From Pseudomonas bananamidigenes (lineage in GTDB: Bacteria; Pseudomonadota; Gammaproteobacteria; Pseudomonadales; Pseudomonadaceae): DNA of 34,261 bases. The notes beneath the pieces are model-generated. The model worked only from the letters and a program-made list of their open reading frames with translations, did no database searches and had not been told where the DNA came from. The stretch lies in the NCBI RefSeq assembly GCF_001679645.1, contig NZ_LRUN01000069.1, positions 1-34,261 on the forward strand, given 5' to 3'. Positions 1 to 7,485 of the stretch are shown here, piece by piece (the stretch's first letter is position 1; every line of letters starts with the position of its first letter). The translations under genes were made by a program, and so were the position numbers.

Positions 1-1
1 T

Positions 2-622
2 TTTTTCGGAGGCTATCTGGTGCATTACGGTCCTTCCGCCGAAACACCGCCGTCGGCACCGCAAGTGCAGCGCAATGTTCGCCTCGGTGCACCGTTGCCG
101 GGGGTGGAGATTGTCTGCGAAGAGCAGGCCTGGCCCTTGAGCGAACACGCCGCCGACGTTGTGGTGTTGCAGCATGGTCTGGACTTCTGCCTGTCGCCCC
201 ACGGCCTGCTGCGAGAAGCAGCCAGCAGCGTGCGCCCCGGCGGGCATCTGTTGATTGTCGGGATCAACCCCTGGAGCACCTGGGGCTTGCGTCATGTCTT
301 CGCTCATGATGCCTTGCATCAGGCCCGCTGCATCTCGCCATCAAGGGTCGCCGACTGGCTCAACCTGCTGGGCTTCGCGCTGGAGAAACGCCGCTTCGGG
401 TGCTATCGTCCGCCGCTCGCGTCACCCAAGTGGCAGGCCCGTCTGGCCGGTTGGGAACGCAAGGCCGGCGACTGGCAACTGGCGGGCGGCGGTTTCTATC
501 TGCTGGTCGCGCGCAAGATCGTGGTCGGCCTGCGCCCTGTACGCCAGGAACGTCGCGAGCCGATGGGCAAGCTGATTCCACTGCCGATGGCCAAGGTCAA
601 TCGTCGCCGTATCGAACCGTAA
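2..622 (+). CDS. Class I SAM-dependent methyltransferase, 5' end cut off
   Basis: The open frame runs in from the window edge (first visible residues FFGGYLVHYG), so the GTG at 20 is internal and the true start lies upstream. About 206 residues are visible. The middle carries a methyltransferase-like pattern: an acidic segment with DVVVLQHGLDF, then RPGGHLLIVGINPWS, which fits the strand-4/strand-5 region of the Methyltransf_11 fold; the SAM-binding glycine loop may be degenerate or lie in the missing N-terminus. The C-terminus is basic (VNRRRIEP). Immediately followed by rnhA, which matches the order I remember around PA1814-PA1815 in P. aeruginosa, where the neighbour on the other side is gloB. 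The substrate is unknown. Family assignment is fairly secure; function is not. Confidence 0.8.
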   Translation, partial: FFGGYLVHYGPSAETPPSAPQVQRNVRLGAPLPGVEIVCEEQAWPLSEHAADVVVLQHGLDFCLSPHGLLREAASSVRPGGHLLIVGINPWSTWGLRHVFAHDALHQARCISPSRVADWLNLLGFALEKRRFGCYRPPLASPKWQARLAGWERKAGDWQLAGGGFYLLVARKIVVGLRPVRQERREPMGKLIPLPMAKVNRRRIEP

Positions 623-638
623 ACCTTCTTTTTATAGT

Positions 639-657
639 GGCCGGGCCCGTCCCGGCC
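639..657. other. GC-rich stem-loop in the leader of rnhA
   Basis: GGCCGGG pairs perfectly with CCCGGCC around a five-base loop (CCCGT). No T-run follows on the plus strand, and the T-run that precedes it is on the wrong side for a minus-strand terminator, so it does not look like an intrinsic terminator in either direction. It sits between the methyltransferase stop (622) and the rnhA start (714) and could affect rnhA mRNA structure; this is inference only. Confidence 0.35.
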
Positions 658-713
658 CCGGTCGTCGTCGATCCTTGATCGGCGAGACCACGCATTTTTC
701 TGGATGGATTGGC

Positions 714-1175
714 ATGAGCGAAAGCCTCGATAGCGTAGAACTGTTCACCGACGGCGCCTGCAAGGGCAACCCCGGCCCGGGTGGCTGGGGCGCCTTGCTT
801 GTATGCAAGGGCGTCGAAAAGGAACTGTGGGGCGGCGAAGCCAATACCACCAACAACCGCATGGAACTGCTCGGCGCGATCCGCGGCCTGGAAGCCCTCA
901 AGCGTCCCTGCGAAGTGCTGCTGGTGACCGACTCGCAATATGTGATGAAAGGCATCAACGAATGGATGGCCAACTGGAAGAAGCGCGGCTGGAAAACCGC
1001 GGCCAAGGAGCCGGTCAAGAACGCCGACCTGTGGAAGGAGCTGGACGAGCAGGTCAATCGCCACAAGGTCACCTGGAAGTGGGTCCGCGGCCACATCGGC
1101 CACCACGGCAACGAGCGGGCCGACCAGCTGGCCAATCGCGGGGTGGATGAAGTGCGCGGTTTGAAACAGGGCTGA
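714..1175 (+). CDS. rnhA: Ribonuclease HI
   Basis: Cytoplasmic endonuclease that cuts the RNA strand of RNA-DNA hybrids (R-loops, primer remnants). The 153-residue product has the normal length and all catalytic residues: D13 in FTDGACKGNPGPGG, E51 in TTNNRMELLGAI, D73 in VTDSQYV and D137 in GNERADQLAN, with H127 in the flexible loop RGHIGHHGN. The frame is open further upstream, but the ATG at 714 starts the usual short N-terminus just before the first beta strand, so I use it. Between the methyltransferase and, beyond a convergent small gene, dnaQ; the rnhA-dnaQ neighbourhood is classic for gammaproteobacteria. Its TGA directly abuts the stop codon of the convergent DUF2388 gene. Confidence 0.97.
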   Translation: MSESLDSVELFTDGACKGNPGPGGWGALLVCKGVEKELWGGEANTTNNRMELLGAIRGLEALKRPCEVLLVTDSQYVMKGINEWMANWKKRGWKTAAKEPVKNADLWKELDEQVNRHKVTWKWVRGHIGHHGNERADQLANRGVDEVRGLKQG

Positions 1176-1481
1176 TTACAGCATCAGTATGGCCTCCGCC
1201 AGCTGCAGGTCAGTGGCGGAAAGCTCCGGCAACAGGCTGCGAATCCGCTGGAGTGCCGCTTCCATCTGTGCGCCACGAATGTCCCCGTCGCTGGCAACGA
1301 AGGCCGCCGCATCGTCCCTGGCGGCCAGCACGATCTTGTCGTCCTTGAACGAACCGCTGGTGCCTTTGCTGGAACTGAGCGTCAGGCTCAGGGTGATGTC
1401 GGTGCTGACGACGAAACTGGTGGCGTGTGCTTGAGTCATCAGCAGGCAGCCGCCGAGCAATAGAAACCGTGCAGTCTTCAT
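1176..1481 (-). CDS. DUF2388-type small secreted protein
   Basis: 101-residue protein with a clear Sec signal peptide (MKTARFLLLGGCLLMTQAHA, cleavage likely after AHA), so it should be periplasmic or exported. The mature part has the pattern I remember for the Pseudomonas DUF2388/TIGR02448 family: a VVSTDITL strand, a Ser/Thr-rich stretch, SFKDDKIVLAARDDAAAFV, then DGDIRGAQMEAAL and a C-terminal LQLAEAIL. No cysteines in the mature part and no recognisable catalytic residues. The function of the family is not known; Pseudomonas genomes usually carry several copies. Its stop codon touches the rnhA stop codon with no base between, so the two genes end tail to tail. The shine-dalgarno before the ATG is weak. 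Confidence 0.85.
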   Translation of the reverse strand: MKTARFLLLGGCLLMTQAHATSFVVSTDITLSLTLSSSKGTSGSFKDDKIVLAARDDAAAFVASDGDIRGAQMEAALQRIRSLLPELSATDLQLAEAILML

Positions 1482-1668
1482 GAGGTGTCCGAGTCCGTGA
1501 GAAACAGGCCGCGCACGCTAACAAGCCGGTCTGTCCCAGACTTTATGAAGATTGCTAATGATTGTTAAAAACTGCATGAGCGCCGATCACCCGGCGGGAC
1601 GCGACGCGCGCCACCGGCGTGTTAACATCGCCGTTTTTGCACGATTGACCGTTGAGAGCTGAACACTG

Positions 1669-2421
1669 ATGGCCACCAGATCCGTTGTACTCGATACCGA
1701 AACCACCGGCATGCCGGTGACCGATGGTCACCGGATCATTGAAATCGGTTGCGTCGAGCTGATCGGTCGACGCCTGACGGGCCGGCATTTTCACGTCTAC
1801 CTGCAACCGGATCGCGAAAGTGACGAGGGCGCGATCGGCGTCCACGGTATCACCAACGAATTCCTTGTCGGCAAACCACGTTTCGCCGAAGTGGCCGACG
1901 AGTTCTTCGAATTCATCAACGGCGCGCAACTGATCATCCATAACGCGGCGTTCGACGTTGGCTTCATCAACAACGAATTCGCCCTGATGGGACAGCACGA
2001 TCGTGCCGACATCACGCAGCACTGCACGATCCTCGACACCCTGATGATGGCCCGGGAACGTCACCCGGGTCAGCGCAACAGCCTCGATGCCTTGTGCAAA
2101 CGCTATGGCGTCGACAACTCCGGCCGTGAGCTGCACGGCGCATTGCTCGACTCGGAGATTCTCGCCGACGTCTACCTGACCATGACCGGTGGCCAGACCA
2201 GCCTCTCGCTGGCGGGCAATGCCACTGACGGTGCAGGCGAGGGCGCGGACAACTCGGCCACCGAAATCCGTCGTCTGCCGGCGGATCGCAAGCCGGGGCG
2301 AATCATTCGCGCCACCGAAGCCGAACTGGCGGAGCATCAGGTGCGGCTGGAAATCATCGCCAAGTCCGCTGGCGCACCGGCCTTGTGGACGCAATTGCTG
2401 GAAGCCGAATCCCAGGCTTGA
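1669..2421 (+). CDS. dnaQ: DNA polymerase III epsilon subunit (3'-5' proofreading exonuclease)
   Basis: Proofreading subunit of the replicative polymerase core. The 250-residue product has the DEDDh exonuclease motifs: Exo I with D9 and E11 in VLDTETTG, Exo II with D96 in HNAAFDVGFINN, and Exo III with H156 and D161 in ELHGALLDSEI. The region after about residue 190 is a flexible linker, followed by a C-terminal segment (ELAEHQVRLEII, then ALWTQLLE) that in E. coli contacts the alpha subunit. Start is the ATG at 1669. Placed after rnhA as in many gammaproteobacteria, where the two are often divergent; here they are on the same strand with the DUF2388 gene between. A candidate terminator follows. 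Confidence 0.97.
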   Translation: MATRSVVLDTETTGMPVTDGHRIIEIGCVELIGRRLTGRHFHVYLQPDRESDEGAIGVHGITNEFLVGKPRFAEVADEFFEFINGAQLIIHNAAFDVGFINNEFALMGQHDRADITQHCTILDTLMMARERHPGQRNSLDALCKRYGVDNSGRELHGALLDSEILADVYLTMTGGQTSLSLAGNATDGAGEGADNSATEIRRLPADRKPGRIIRATEAELAEHQVRLEIIAKSAGAPALWTQLLEAESQA

Positions 2422-2431
2422 AGATCACAGG

Positions 2432-2476
2432 ATCGTCCAGCGGTGTCGAGCGCCTTCGGACGATTCTTTTGTTTTT
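2432..2476 (+). terminator. Candidate intrinsic terminator after dnaQ
   Basis: ATCGTCC (2432-2438) pairs perfectly with GGACGAT (2458-2464) around a GC-rich 19-base loop that can pair further, and is followed by the T-rich stretch TCTTTTGTTTTT. It begins 11 bases after the dnaQ stop and separates dnaQ from ldcA. Confidence 0.65.
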
Positions 2477-2576
2477 GGCAGTACTGACAACTGGCCACCC
2501 TCGCCACATCCGCTTCGACCTTCTACCCTGAGGACATTGGCAGACCACTCTCCGCCGCCTCAGGACGCCGCGCCCC

Positions 2577-4832
2577 ATGTACAAAGATCTGAAATTTCCG
2601 GTGTTGATCGTTCATCGCGACATCAAGGCTGACACGGTTGCCGGCGAGCGCATTCGTGGCATCGCCCATGAACTGGAGCAGGAAGGTTTCAGCGTCGTTT
2701 CGGCCACGGACTACGCCGAGGGCAGGCTGGTCGCATCGACCCATCATGGTCTGGCGTGCATGTTGATCGCCGCCGAAGACGCGAGCGCCCATTCCCATCT
2801 GCTGCAGAACATGGCCGAACTGATCGGTCTGGCCCGTGTACGGGCGCCGGATCTGCCGATCTTTGCGCTGGGTGAGCAGGTCACGCTGGAGAACGCCCCG
2901 GCCGATGCCATGGCCGAGCTCAATCAGTTGCGCGGCATTCTTTATCTGTTCGAAGACACCGTGCCGTTTCTCGCCCGGCAGGTGGCGCGGGCCGCGCGCA
3001 AGTATCTGGACGGGTTGCTGCCGCCGTTCTTCAGGGCGCTGGTGCAGCATACGGCCGATTCCAACTACTCCTGGCACACCCCGGGCCATGGCGGTGGGGT
3101 GGCGTATCACAAGAGCCCGGTGGGGCAGGCGTTTCACCAGTTTTTCGGGGAGAACACCCTGCGCTCGGACTTGTCGGTGTCGGTGCCGGAGCTGGGTTCG
3201 CTGCTCGATCACACCGGGCCACTGGCTGAGGCCGAAGCGAGAGCCGCGCGCAATTTCGGCGCCGATCACACCTTTTTCGTGATCAATGGCACATCGACCG
3301 CCAACAAGATCGTCTGGCACTCCATGGTCGGGCGCGATGATCTGGTGCTGGTGGATCGCAACTGTCACAAGTCGGTGCTGCACGCGATCATCATGACCGG
3401 CGCGATCCCGCTGTACCTGTGCCCGGAACGCAACGAGCTGGGGATCATCGGGCCGATTCCGCTGAGCGAATTCAGTCGCGAATCGATTCAGGCCAAGATC
3501 GACGCGAGCCCGCTGACAAAGGGCCGGGAGCCGAAAGTCAAACTGGCGGTGGTCACCAACTCCACTTACGACGGCCTGTGTTACAACGCCGAACTGATCA
3601 AGCAGAACCTGGGCAACAGCGTCGAGGTGCTGCATTTCGATGAAGCCTGGTACGCCTACGCGGCGTTTCACGAATTCTTTGCCGGACGCTACGGCATGGC
3701 CACTTCGCGCAGCGCCGACAGTCCGCTGGTGTTCACCACCCATTCCACCCACAAGTTGCTGGCGGCGTTCAGTCAGGCCTCGATGATTCATGTGCAGGAC
3801 GGCGGAGCCCGGCAACTGGACCGAGACCGGTTCAACGAAGCATTCATGATGCACATCTCGACGTCGCCGCAGTACAGCATCATTGCGTCACTGGATGTGG
3901 CCTCGGCCATGATGGAAGGCCCGGCCGGGCGTTCGCTGTTGCAGGAAACCTTCGATGAGGCCCTGAGCTTTCGCCGGGCGCTGGCCAACCTTCGTGGACA
4001 CATCGACGCCAGTGACTGGTGGTTCTCGATCTGGCAGCCGCCCGGCGTCGAGGGCATCGACCGGGTGCAGACCGAAGACTGGCTGCTGAAGCCGGAGGCG
4101 GACTGGCATGGTTTTGGCGAGGTCAGCGACGACTACGTGCTGCTCGATCCGATCAAGGTCACTTTGGTGATGCCTGGCCTGACCGCTGGCGGCGCATTGA
4201 GTGACAGGGGTATTCCGGCAGCGGTGGTCAGTCGTTTTCTGTGGGAACGCGGGCTGGTGGTGGAGAAAACCGGGCTGTACTCGTTCCTGGTGCTGTTCTC
4301 CATGGGTATCACCAAAGGCAAATGGAGCACGCTGTTGACCGAGCTTCTGGAGTTCAAGCGCAGCTACGACGCCAACGTCAGGCTCGATACTTGCCTGAGG
4401 TGTGTCGCCCAGGAGGATCCGGTGCGCTATCGCGGCATGGGCCTGCGCGATCTGTGCGACCAGCTCCACGCCTGTTATCGCAGCAATGCCACCGCCAGGC
4501 ACCTCAAACGCATGTACACCGTGCTGCCGGAGATCGCCATGAAGCCGGCCCATGCCTACGATCAACTGGTGCGCGGTGAAGTCGAGGCGGTACCGATCGA
4601 TGAGCTGGAAGGGCGGGTCGCGGCGGTGATGCTGGTGCCTTACCCGCCGGGAATCCCGCTCATCATGCCCGGCGAGCGTTTTACCGAAGCCACTCGGTCG
4701 ATCATCGATTACCTGAAATTTGCCCGCACGTTCGATGCGAGCTTTCCGGGGTTCATGGTCGATGTGCACGGACTGCAACACGAAGACGAGGGCAATGGAC
4801 GGCACTACACCGTCGATTGCGTCAAGGAATGA
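2577..4832 (+). CDS. ldcA: PLP-dependent lysine/arginine decarboxylase (LdcA type)
   Basis: Fold-type I basic amino acid decarboxylase, expected to convert lysine to cadaverine (or arginine to agmatine) in the cytoplasm and consume a proton. The 751 residues match the length I remember for P. aeruginosa LdcA (PA1818). Order: an N-terminal flavodoxin-like wing domain (residues 1 to about 130), the large PLP domain with HTPGHGGG, INGTSTANK, the cofactor aspartate in HFDEAWYAYAAFH, the PLP lysine K393 in THSTHKLLAAFSQASMIH, and a C-terminal domain. The same neighbourhood (rnhA, dnaQ, then the decarboxylase) occurs around PA1815-PA1818. In P. aeruginosa LdcA mainly acts on lysine and belongs to an arginine-responsive route, but substrate cannot be read from sequence alone. 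The cadaverine/lysine antiporter gene expected next is absent; a GNAT gene takes its place. Confidence 0.92.
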   Translation: MYKDLKFPVLIVHRDIKADTVAGERIRGIAHELEQEGFSVVSATDYAEGRLVASTHHGLACMLIAAEDASAHSHLLQNMAELIGLARVRAPDLPIFALGEQVTLENAPADAMAELNQLRGILYLFEDTVPFLARQVARAARKYLDGLLPPFFRALVQHTADSNYSWHTPGHGGGVAYHKSPVGQAFHQFFGENTLRSDLSVSVPELGSLLDHTGPLAEAEARAARNFGADHTFFVINGTSTANKIVWHSMVGRDDLVLVDRNCHKSVLHAIIMTGAIPLYLCPERNELGIIGPIPLSEFSRESIQAKIDASPLTKGREPKVKLAVVTNSTYDGLCYNAELIKQNLGNSVEVLHFDEAWYAYAAFHEFFAGRYGMATSRSADSPLVFTTHSTHKLLAAFSQASMIHVQDGGARQLDRDRFNEAFMMHISTSPQYSIIASLDVASAMMEGPAGRSLLQETFDEALSFRRALANLRGHIDASDWWFSIWQPPGVEGIDRVQTEDWLLKPEADWHGFGEVSDDYVLLDPIKVTLVMPGLTAGGALSDRGIPAAVVSRFLWERGLVVEKTGLYSFLVLFSMGITKGKWSTLLTELLEFKRSYDANVRLDTCLRCVAQEDPVRYRGMGLRDLCDQLHACYRSNATARHLKRMYTVLPEIAMKPAHAYDQLVRGEVEAVPIDELEGRVAAVMLVPYPPGIPLIMPGERFTEATRSIIDYLKFARTFDASFPGFMVDVHGLQHEDEGNGRHYTVDCVKE

Positions 4833-4846
4833 GGGCGTTTACCAAC

Positions 4847-5461
4847 ATGCAACCGGTCATGAATCAAACATCCCCGAGGCTGTCCGTGCGTGTCGCCGAT
4901 GACGGCTTTGCAGCCTATATCTGGGGCAGCGATTTCAGTTTCGAGGTCGCCGCCTATGGCGCGGCCGAGATCGGCAAGCCCGTCGCGCAGTGGCGCGTCA
5001 CGCCGATCGTGCCGTATCGCAAGTGCTACGGCATCGACCCTGAAGAATTCAGCAGTTTTCGCGATGCGCCTGACAGCGCGATCTTCATGGCTTATCTGGA
5101 GGACCAGCCGGTGGGGCATCTGGTGATCAGCACCAACTGGAACGGCTTTGCCCATATCGACGAACTGGCGGTGCATGCACCGGCGCGTCGGCATGGCGTG
5201 GCGAAAGCCTTGCTGGACGTGGCGCAGTTCTGGAGCCGCAAGAAAAAGCTGCCGGGGATCATGCTCGAAACCCAGAACAACAACCTCGGTGCCTGCCGCT
5301 TGTATGAGCGTTGTGGTTACGTGATCGGCGGTATCGACCATCTGCGTTATCGCGGCATCGATCCGAACACCGCCGAGGTGGCGTTGTTCTGGTATCGACT
5401 GTTCGACAATCCGCTGGAACACCCGATCAGTTCGCCAGCATCGCCGTGGCTTGTTCCGTGA
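4847..5461 (+). CDS. GNAT N-acetyltransferase, streptothricin-acetyltransferase-like
   Basis: Cytoplasmic acetyl-CoA-dependent N-acetyltransferase. The core motif is HIDELAVHAPARRHGVAKAL (acetyl-CoA loop R-R-H-G-V-A), followed by MLETQNNNLGACRLYERCGY and GGIDHLRYRG; that ending resembles what I recall of streptothricin acetyltransferases (ETQ-NN-AC-LYERCGF, then GGID), though this copy carries a longer N-terminal part. Three ATGs are possible: 4829 (a 4-bp ATGA overlap with the ldcA stop, but with AAGGA directly against it), 4847 and 4859. I chose 4847 because GAGGG lies about 11 bases upstream. Whichever start is right, it is probably translated with ldcA. Its last 35 bases overlap the end of the convergent LysR gene. 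A native amine such as lysine or cadaverine is a plausible substrate; antibiotic resistance is not implied. Confidence 0.85.
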   Translation: MQPVMNQTSPRLSVRVADDGFAAYIWGSDFSFEVAAYGAAEIGKPVAQWRVTPIVPYRKCYGIDPEEFSSFRDAPDSAIFMAYLEDQPVGHLVISTNWNGFAHIDELAVHAPARRHGVAKALLDVAQFWSRKKKLPGIMLETQNNNLGACRLYERCGYVIGGIDHLRYRGIDPNTAEVALFWYRLFDNPLEHPISSPASPWLVP

Positions 5462-6320
5462 CGATGCCGAGCAGGGTCTGAATGGATGATGGCGGCGTTG
5501 CGTGCTTGAAGGTCAGCGCATGAAGGCTGACCGGCACCGCCGGTGACAACGGGCAGGTATCGAGTCCGCTGGCTCGCGCACCCAGCGCAGTGAACGGATC
5601 GACAATGGCCAGGCCTTCACCGGCCTCGACCATGCTGCGCATCATCTGGTGGGTCTGCACCCGGGTGTGGATGCTCGGCGCCGGGCGCAGCGCCTGGAGT
5701 TTATGCTCCAGCGCCGGGCTCAACGGGTCCTGGCCTTCGAGGCCGACCATCGCCTGACCCGCCAGATCCTGCAGCGAAATGTACTTCTGCTTCGGTTGCA
5801 GCCAGCCGTGGGGCGCCAGCAATTGCAGCTTGCCCTGGGCCAATACCTGGCAATGGATATCAGGGTGTTCCGGGTCGTGCAGGCTCAGTCCCAGATCGCT
5901 CTCGCGCAGCAACAGACTGCGAACGATGTGGCGGGTAGGTTCGCTGAGCAGGGTGCAAGGAACGTCCGGCAGACGTCGACGCAACGCCGCAAGACTTTGC
6001 GGCAACAGCTGTTGCGCCAGCGGCGGGGTGCCGATGATGCGCAGTGGCGGGGCCAGGTATTGCTTCAGGCTGCTGGCCAGTCGTTGCACCGGCTCCAGCG
6101 CGTCATAGATGCGGGCGATCTCGACTTGCAGTGCCCGGGCTTCGGCGGTGGCCTGAAGGCGTCCGCGGACGCTGGCGAACAGCATGAACCCAAGCTGGCT
6201 TTCGGCTTCGCGCAACCGCGCTTCGACATCGTCCGTCGGCAATTGCAACCATTCGGCGGCGGTGCCCACGTGCCCGGTCTGCAAAAGCGCCTGAATCACC
6301 TCGATATGACGTAAACGCAT
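5427..6320 (-). CDS. LysR-family transcriptional regulator
   Basis: 297 residues, the usual LysR length. N-terminal winged helix-turn-helix (MRLRHIEVIQALLQTGHVG, AAEWL, ESQLGFMLF, RGRLQATAEA) followed by a periplasmic-binding-like effector domain from about residue 90 (LRIIGTPPLAQQLLP, ESDLGLSL, EAGEGLAIVDPF). The N-terminus recalls OccR/NocR-type members. The odd feature is the recognition helix: where most LysR proteins have a Q-P-A-x-S segment, this one reads QLPTDDVEARLREAE, so DNA recognition may be unusual. The start ATG at 6320 begins directly at the conserved first helix. Target genes are not evident; the convergent acetyltransferase is only a geometric neighbour, and the divergent side faces a gap of 85 bases before a small minus-strand gene. 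Confidence 0.87.
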   Translation of the reverse strand: MRLRHIEVIQALLQTGHVGTAAEWLQLPTDDVEARLREAESQLGFMLFASVRGRLQATAEARALQVEIARIYDALEPVQRLASSLKQYLAPPLRIIGTPPLAQQLLPQSLAALRRRLPDVPCTLLSEPTRHIVRSLLLRESDLGLSLHDPEHPDIHCQVLAQGKLQLLAPHGWLQPKQKYISLQDLAGQAMVGLEGQDPLSPALEHKLQALRPAPSIHTRVQTHQMMRSMVEAGEGLAIVDPFTALGARASGLDTCPLSPAVPVSLHALTFKHATPPSSIQTLLGIVTEQATAMLAN

Positions 6321-6405
6321 GCGTGAAGTCCATGTCCGGCCGTTGGGGTCAGTGGCTGAATCCTACCCCAACTCGGCGCGGATGACTTCTGCTCATAGCG
6401 ATCGG

Positions 6406-6642
6406 TTATGAAGCGATCGACGGCTCAGGCTCGCGGATCAGCGTGATGCCCGATTGCACCAGCAGAAACTCGTTGTCGTCGACTTTATTGACCCTATCGC
6501 CAATCGCCAGTTTGTAGGTGGTAACAGGCTCCATGCCGGTGAATCCGTCTGCCGACGGGTTGGACTCCTGGAACTCATGCACGGAATAAACGCGGCCTTC
6601 CGCATCTCTTGCATGGAACTGACCGACGAGTACTGCTGCCAT
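6406..6642 (-). CDS. Small conserved-looking hypothetical protein (78 aa)
   Basis: 78 residues, soluble, acidic, no signal peptide or membrane segment. I cannot assign a family. The sequence looks like a small beta-rich protein: VLVGQFHARDAEGRVYSVHE, then TTYKLAIGDRVNKVDDNEF and a closing strand LLVQSGITLIREPE. A purine-rich AGAGG stands about 10 bases before the ATG, in support of translation. It is divergent to chrR across 185 bases that contain a perfect palindrome (6711-6726). The alternating strand-turn pattern recalls short Pseudomonas proteins of unknown function. Codon use is in line with the neighbours, and the overlapping longer frames in other phases look worse. Presence as a real gene is likely, function unknown. 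Confidence 0.65.
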   Translation of the reverse strand: MAAVLVGQFHARDAEGRVYSVHEFQESNPSADGFTGMEPVTTYKLAIGDRVNKVDDNEFLLVQSGITLIREPEPSIAS

Positions 6643-6710
6643 CTGCTTAGAACCTCTGGAGATAAAACGCTGGATTTGCGGCTTGGTAGACCGCCATCAA
6701 GCTCGGTAAG

Positions 6711-6726
6711 TTTTCCTACAGGAAAA
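6711..6726. promoter_or_regulatory. Perfect palindrome TTTTCCT-AC-AGGAAAA between divergent genes
   Basis: Seven-base arms around a two-base centre; the loop is too short for an RNA hairpin, so an operator for a dimeric regulator is the simplest reading. It lies 69 bases upstream of the 78-aa gene and 102 bases upstream of the chrR ATG. The inner core TCCT-AC-AGGA recurs at 27655-27664 in the lipopeptide promoter gap. No regulator is identified. Confidence 0.35.
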
Positions 6727-6827
6727 AAATAATCCAGACGTGGGAAATATCCTTCGGCGTCTGGTTGAATCATCGTCGGATCATCTATAACTACAGGCTC
6801 CTCCCACGGACAGTCGAGAGTCTTCCC

Positions 6828-7385
6828 ATGAGCAATGTCTATAACGTCGCGGTAGTGGTTGGCAGCCTGCGTAAAGCTTCGATCAATCGCAAGGTCGCGC
6901 TGGCGCTGGCGGAGCTGGCACCGGCCAACCTCAAGCTGAACATTGTGGAAATTGGCGATCTGCCCCTTTATAACGAAGACATCGACGGCGATTCACCGCC
7001 GGCAGCCTACAGCACTTTTCGCCAACAAGTGGCGTCATCCGACGCGGTGCTGTTTGTCACTCCGGAGTACAACCGTTCGGTGCCGGCGCCGCTGAAAAAC
7101 GCCATTGACGTCGGCTCTCGGCCTTATGGCAAGAGTGTCTGGGGTGGCAAGCCGGGTGCGGTGATCAGTGTCTCGCCGGGTGCCATCGGCGGTTTCGGCG
7201 CCAACCAGCATTTGCGCCAATCCTTCGTTTTTCTCAACGTGCCCTGCATGCAGCAGCCGGAAGCCTACCTGGGCGGCGCCGGTACGGCGTTCGATGAGTC
7301 AGGCAAACTGAACGAGTCGGTCAGACCGTTCCTGCAAAACTTCATCAATGCCTATGGCGAGTGGGTTGTGCAACACAAGAAGTGA
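6828..7385 (+). CDS. chrR: NAD(P)H-dependent FMN quinone/chromate reductase
   Basis: Soluble flavodoxin-fold enzyme that passes two electrons from NAD(P)H through FMN to quinones; the P. putida homologue ChrR also reduces chromate and guards against oxidative stress. 185 residues, as expected. Diagnostic segments: VVVGSLRKASINRKVA (phosphate loop), IGDLPLYNEDI, FVTPEYNRSVPAPLKNAIDV (flavin contact) and SVSPGAIGGFGANQHLRQ. The frame is open 21 codons upstream, but the ATG at 6828 gives the conserved MS-x-VYNVAVVVGSL start, while the upstream extension is unlike the family. A possible promoter, TTGAAT (6765-6770) and TATAAC (6786-6791), has a short 15-base spacer. A strong terminator follows, so arsB is probably transcribed separately. 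Identification rests on remembered ChrR sequence. Confidence 0.9.
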   Translation: MSNVYNVAVVVGSLRKASINRKVALALAELAPANLKLNIVEIGDLPLYNEDIDGDSPPAAYSTFRQQVASSDAVLFVTPEYNRSVPAPLKNAIDVGSRPYGKSVWGGKPGAVISVSPGAIGGFGANQHLRQSFVFLNVPCMQQPEAYLGGAGTAFDESGKLNESVRPFLQNFINAYGEWVVQHKK

Positions 7386-7412
7386 AGCGGCAACATTTCT
7401 GACACGATAACG

Positions 7413-7446
7413 AACCTGTGGGGGGATGGCTCCCACAGGTTTTTTT
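7413..7446 (+). terminator. Intrinsic terminator after chrR
   Basis: AACCTGTGGG pairs perfectly with CCCACAGGTT (10 bp) around a nine-base loop, followed by seven consecutive T. It begins 28 bases after the chrR stop. The arms are related to the CTGTGGGAGC REP sequence found elsewhere in the window, so this terminator may be a REP-derived half hairpin. Confidence 0.87.
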
Positions 7447-7485
7447 GTGGTCTGATTCTTTCCCTTTTATTGAAGGCTGTCGCGA

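Noticed and set aside
1545..1575. Fur-like AT-rich stretch (GATTGCTAATGATTGTTA) upstream of dnaQ and the DUF2388 gene
   Set aside because: Too few matches to the Fur 19-mer and not symmetrical.
4847..5461. Reading the GNAT gene as a true streptothricin resistance determinant
   Set aside because: Only motif resemblance, chromosomal core context and no mobile element; a native amine substrate is as likely.
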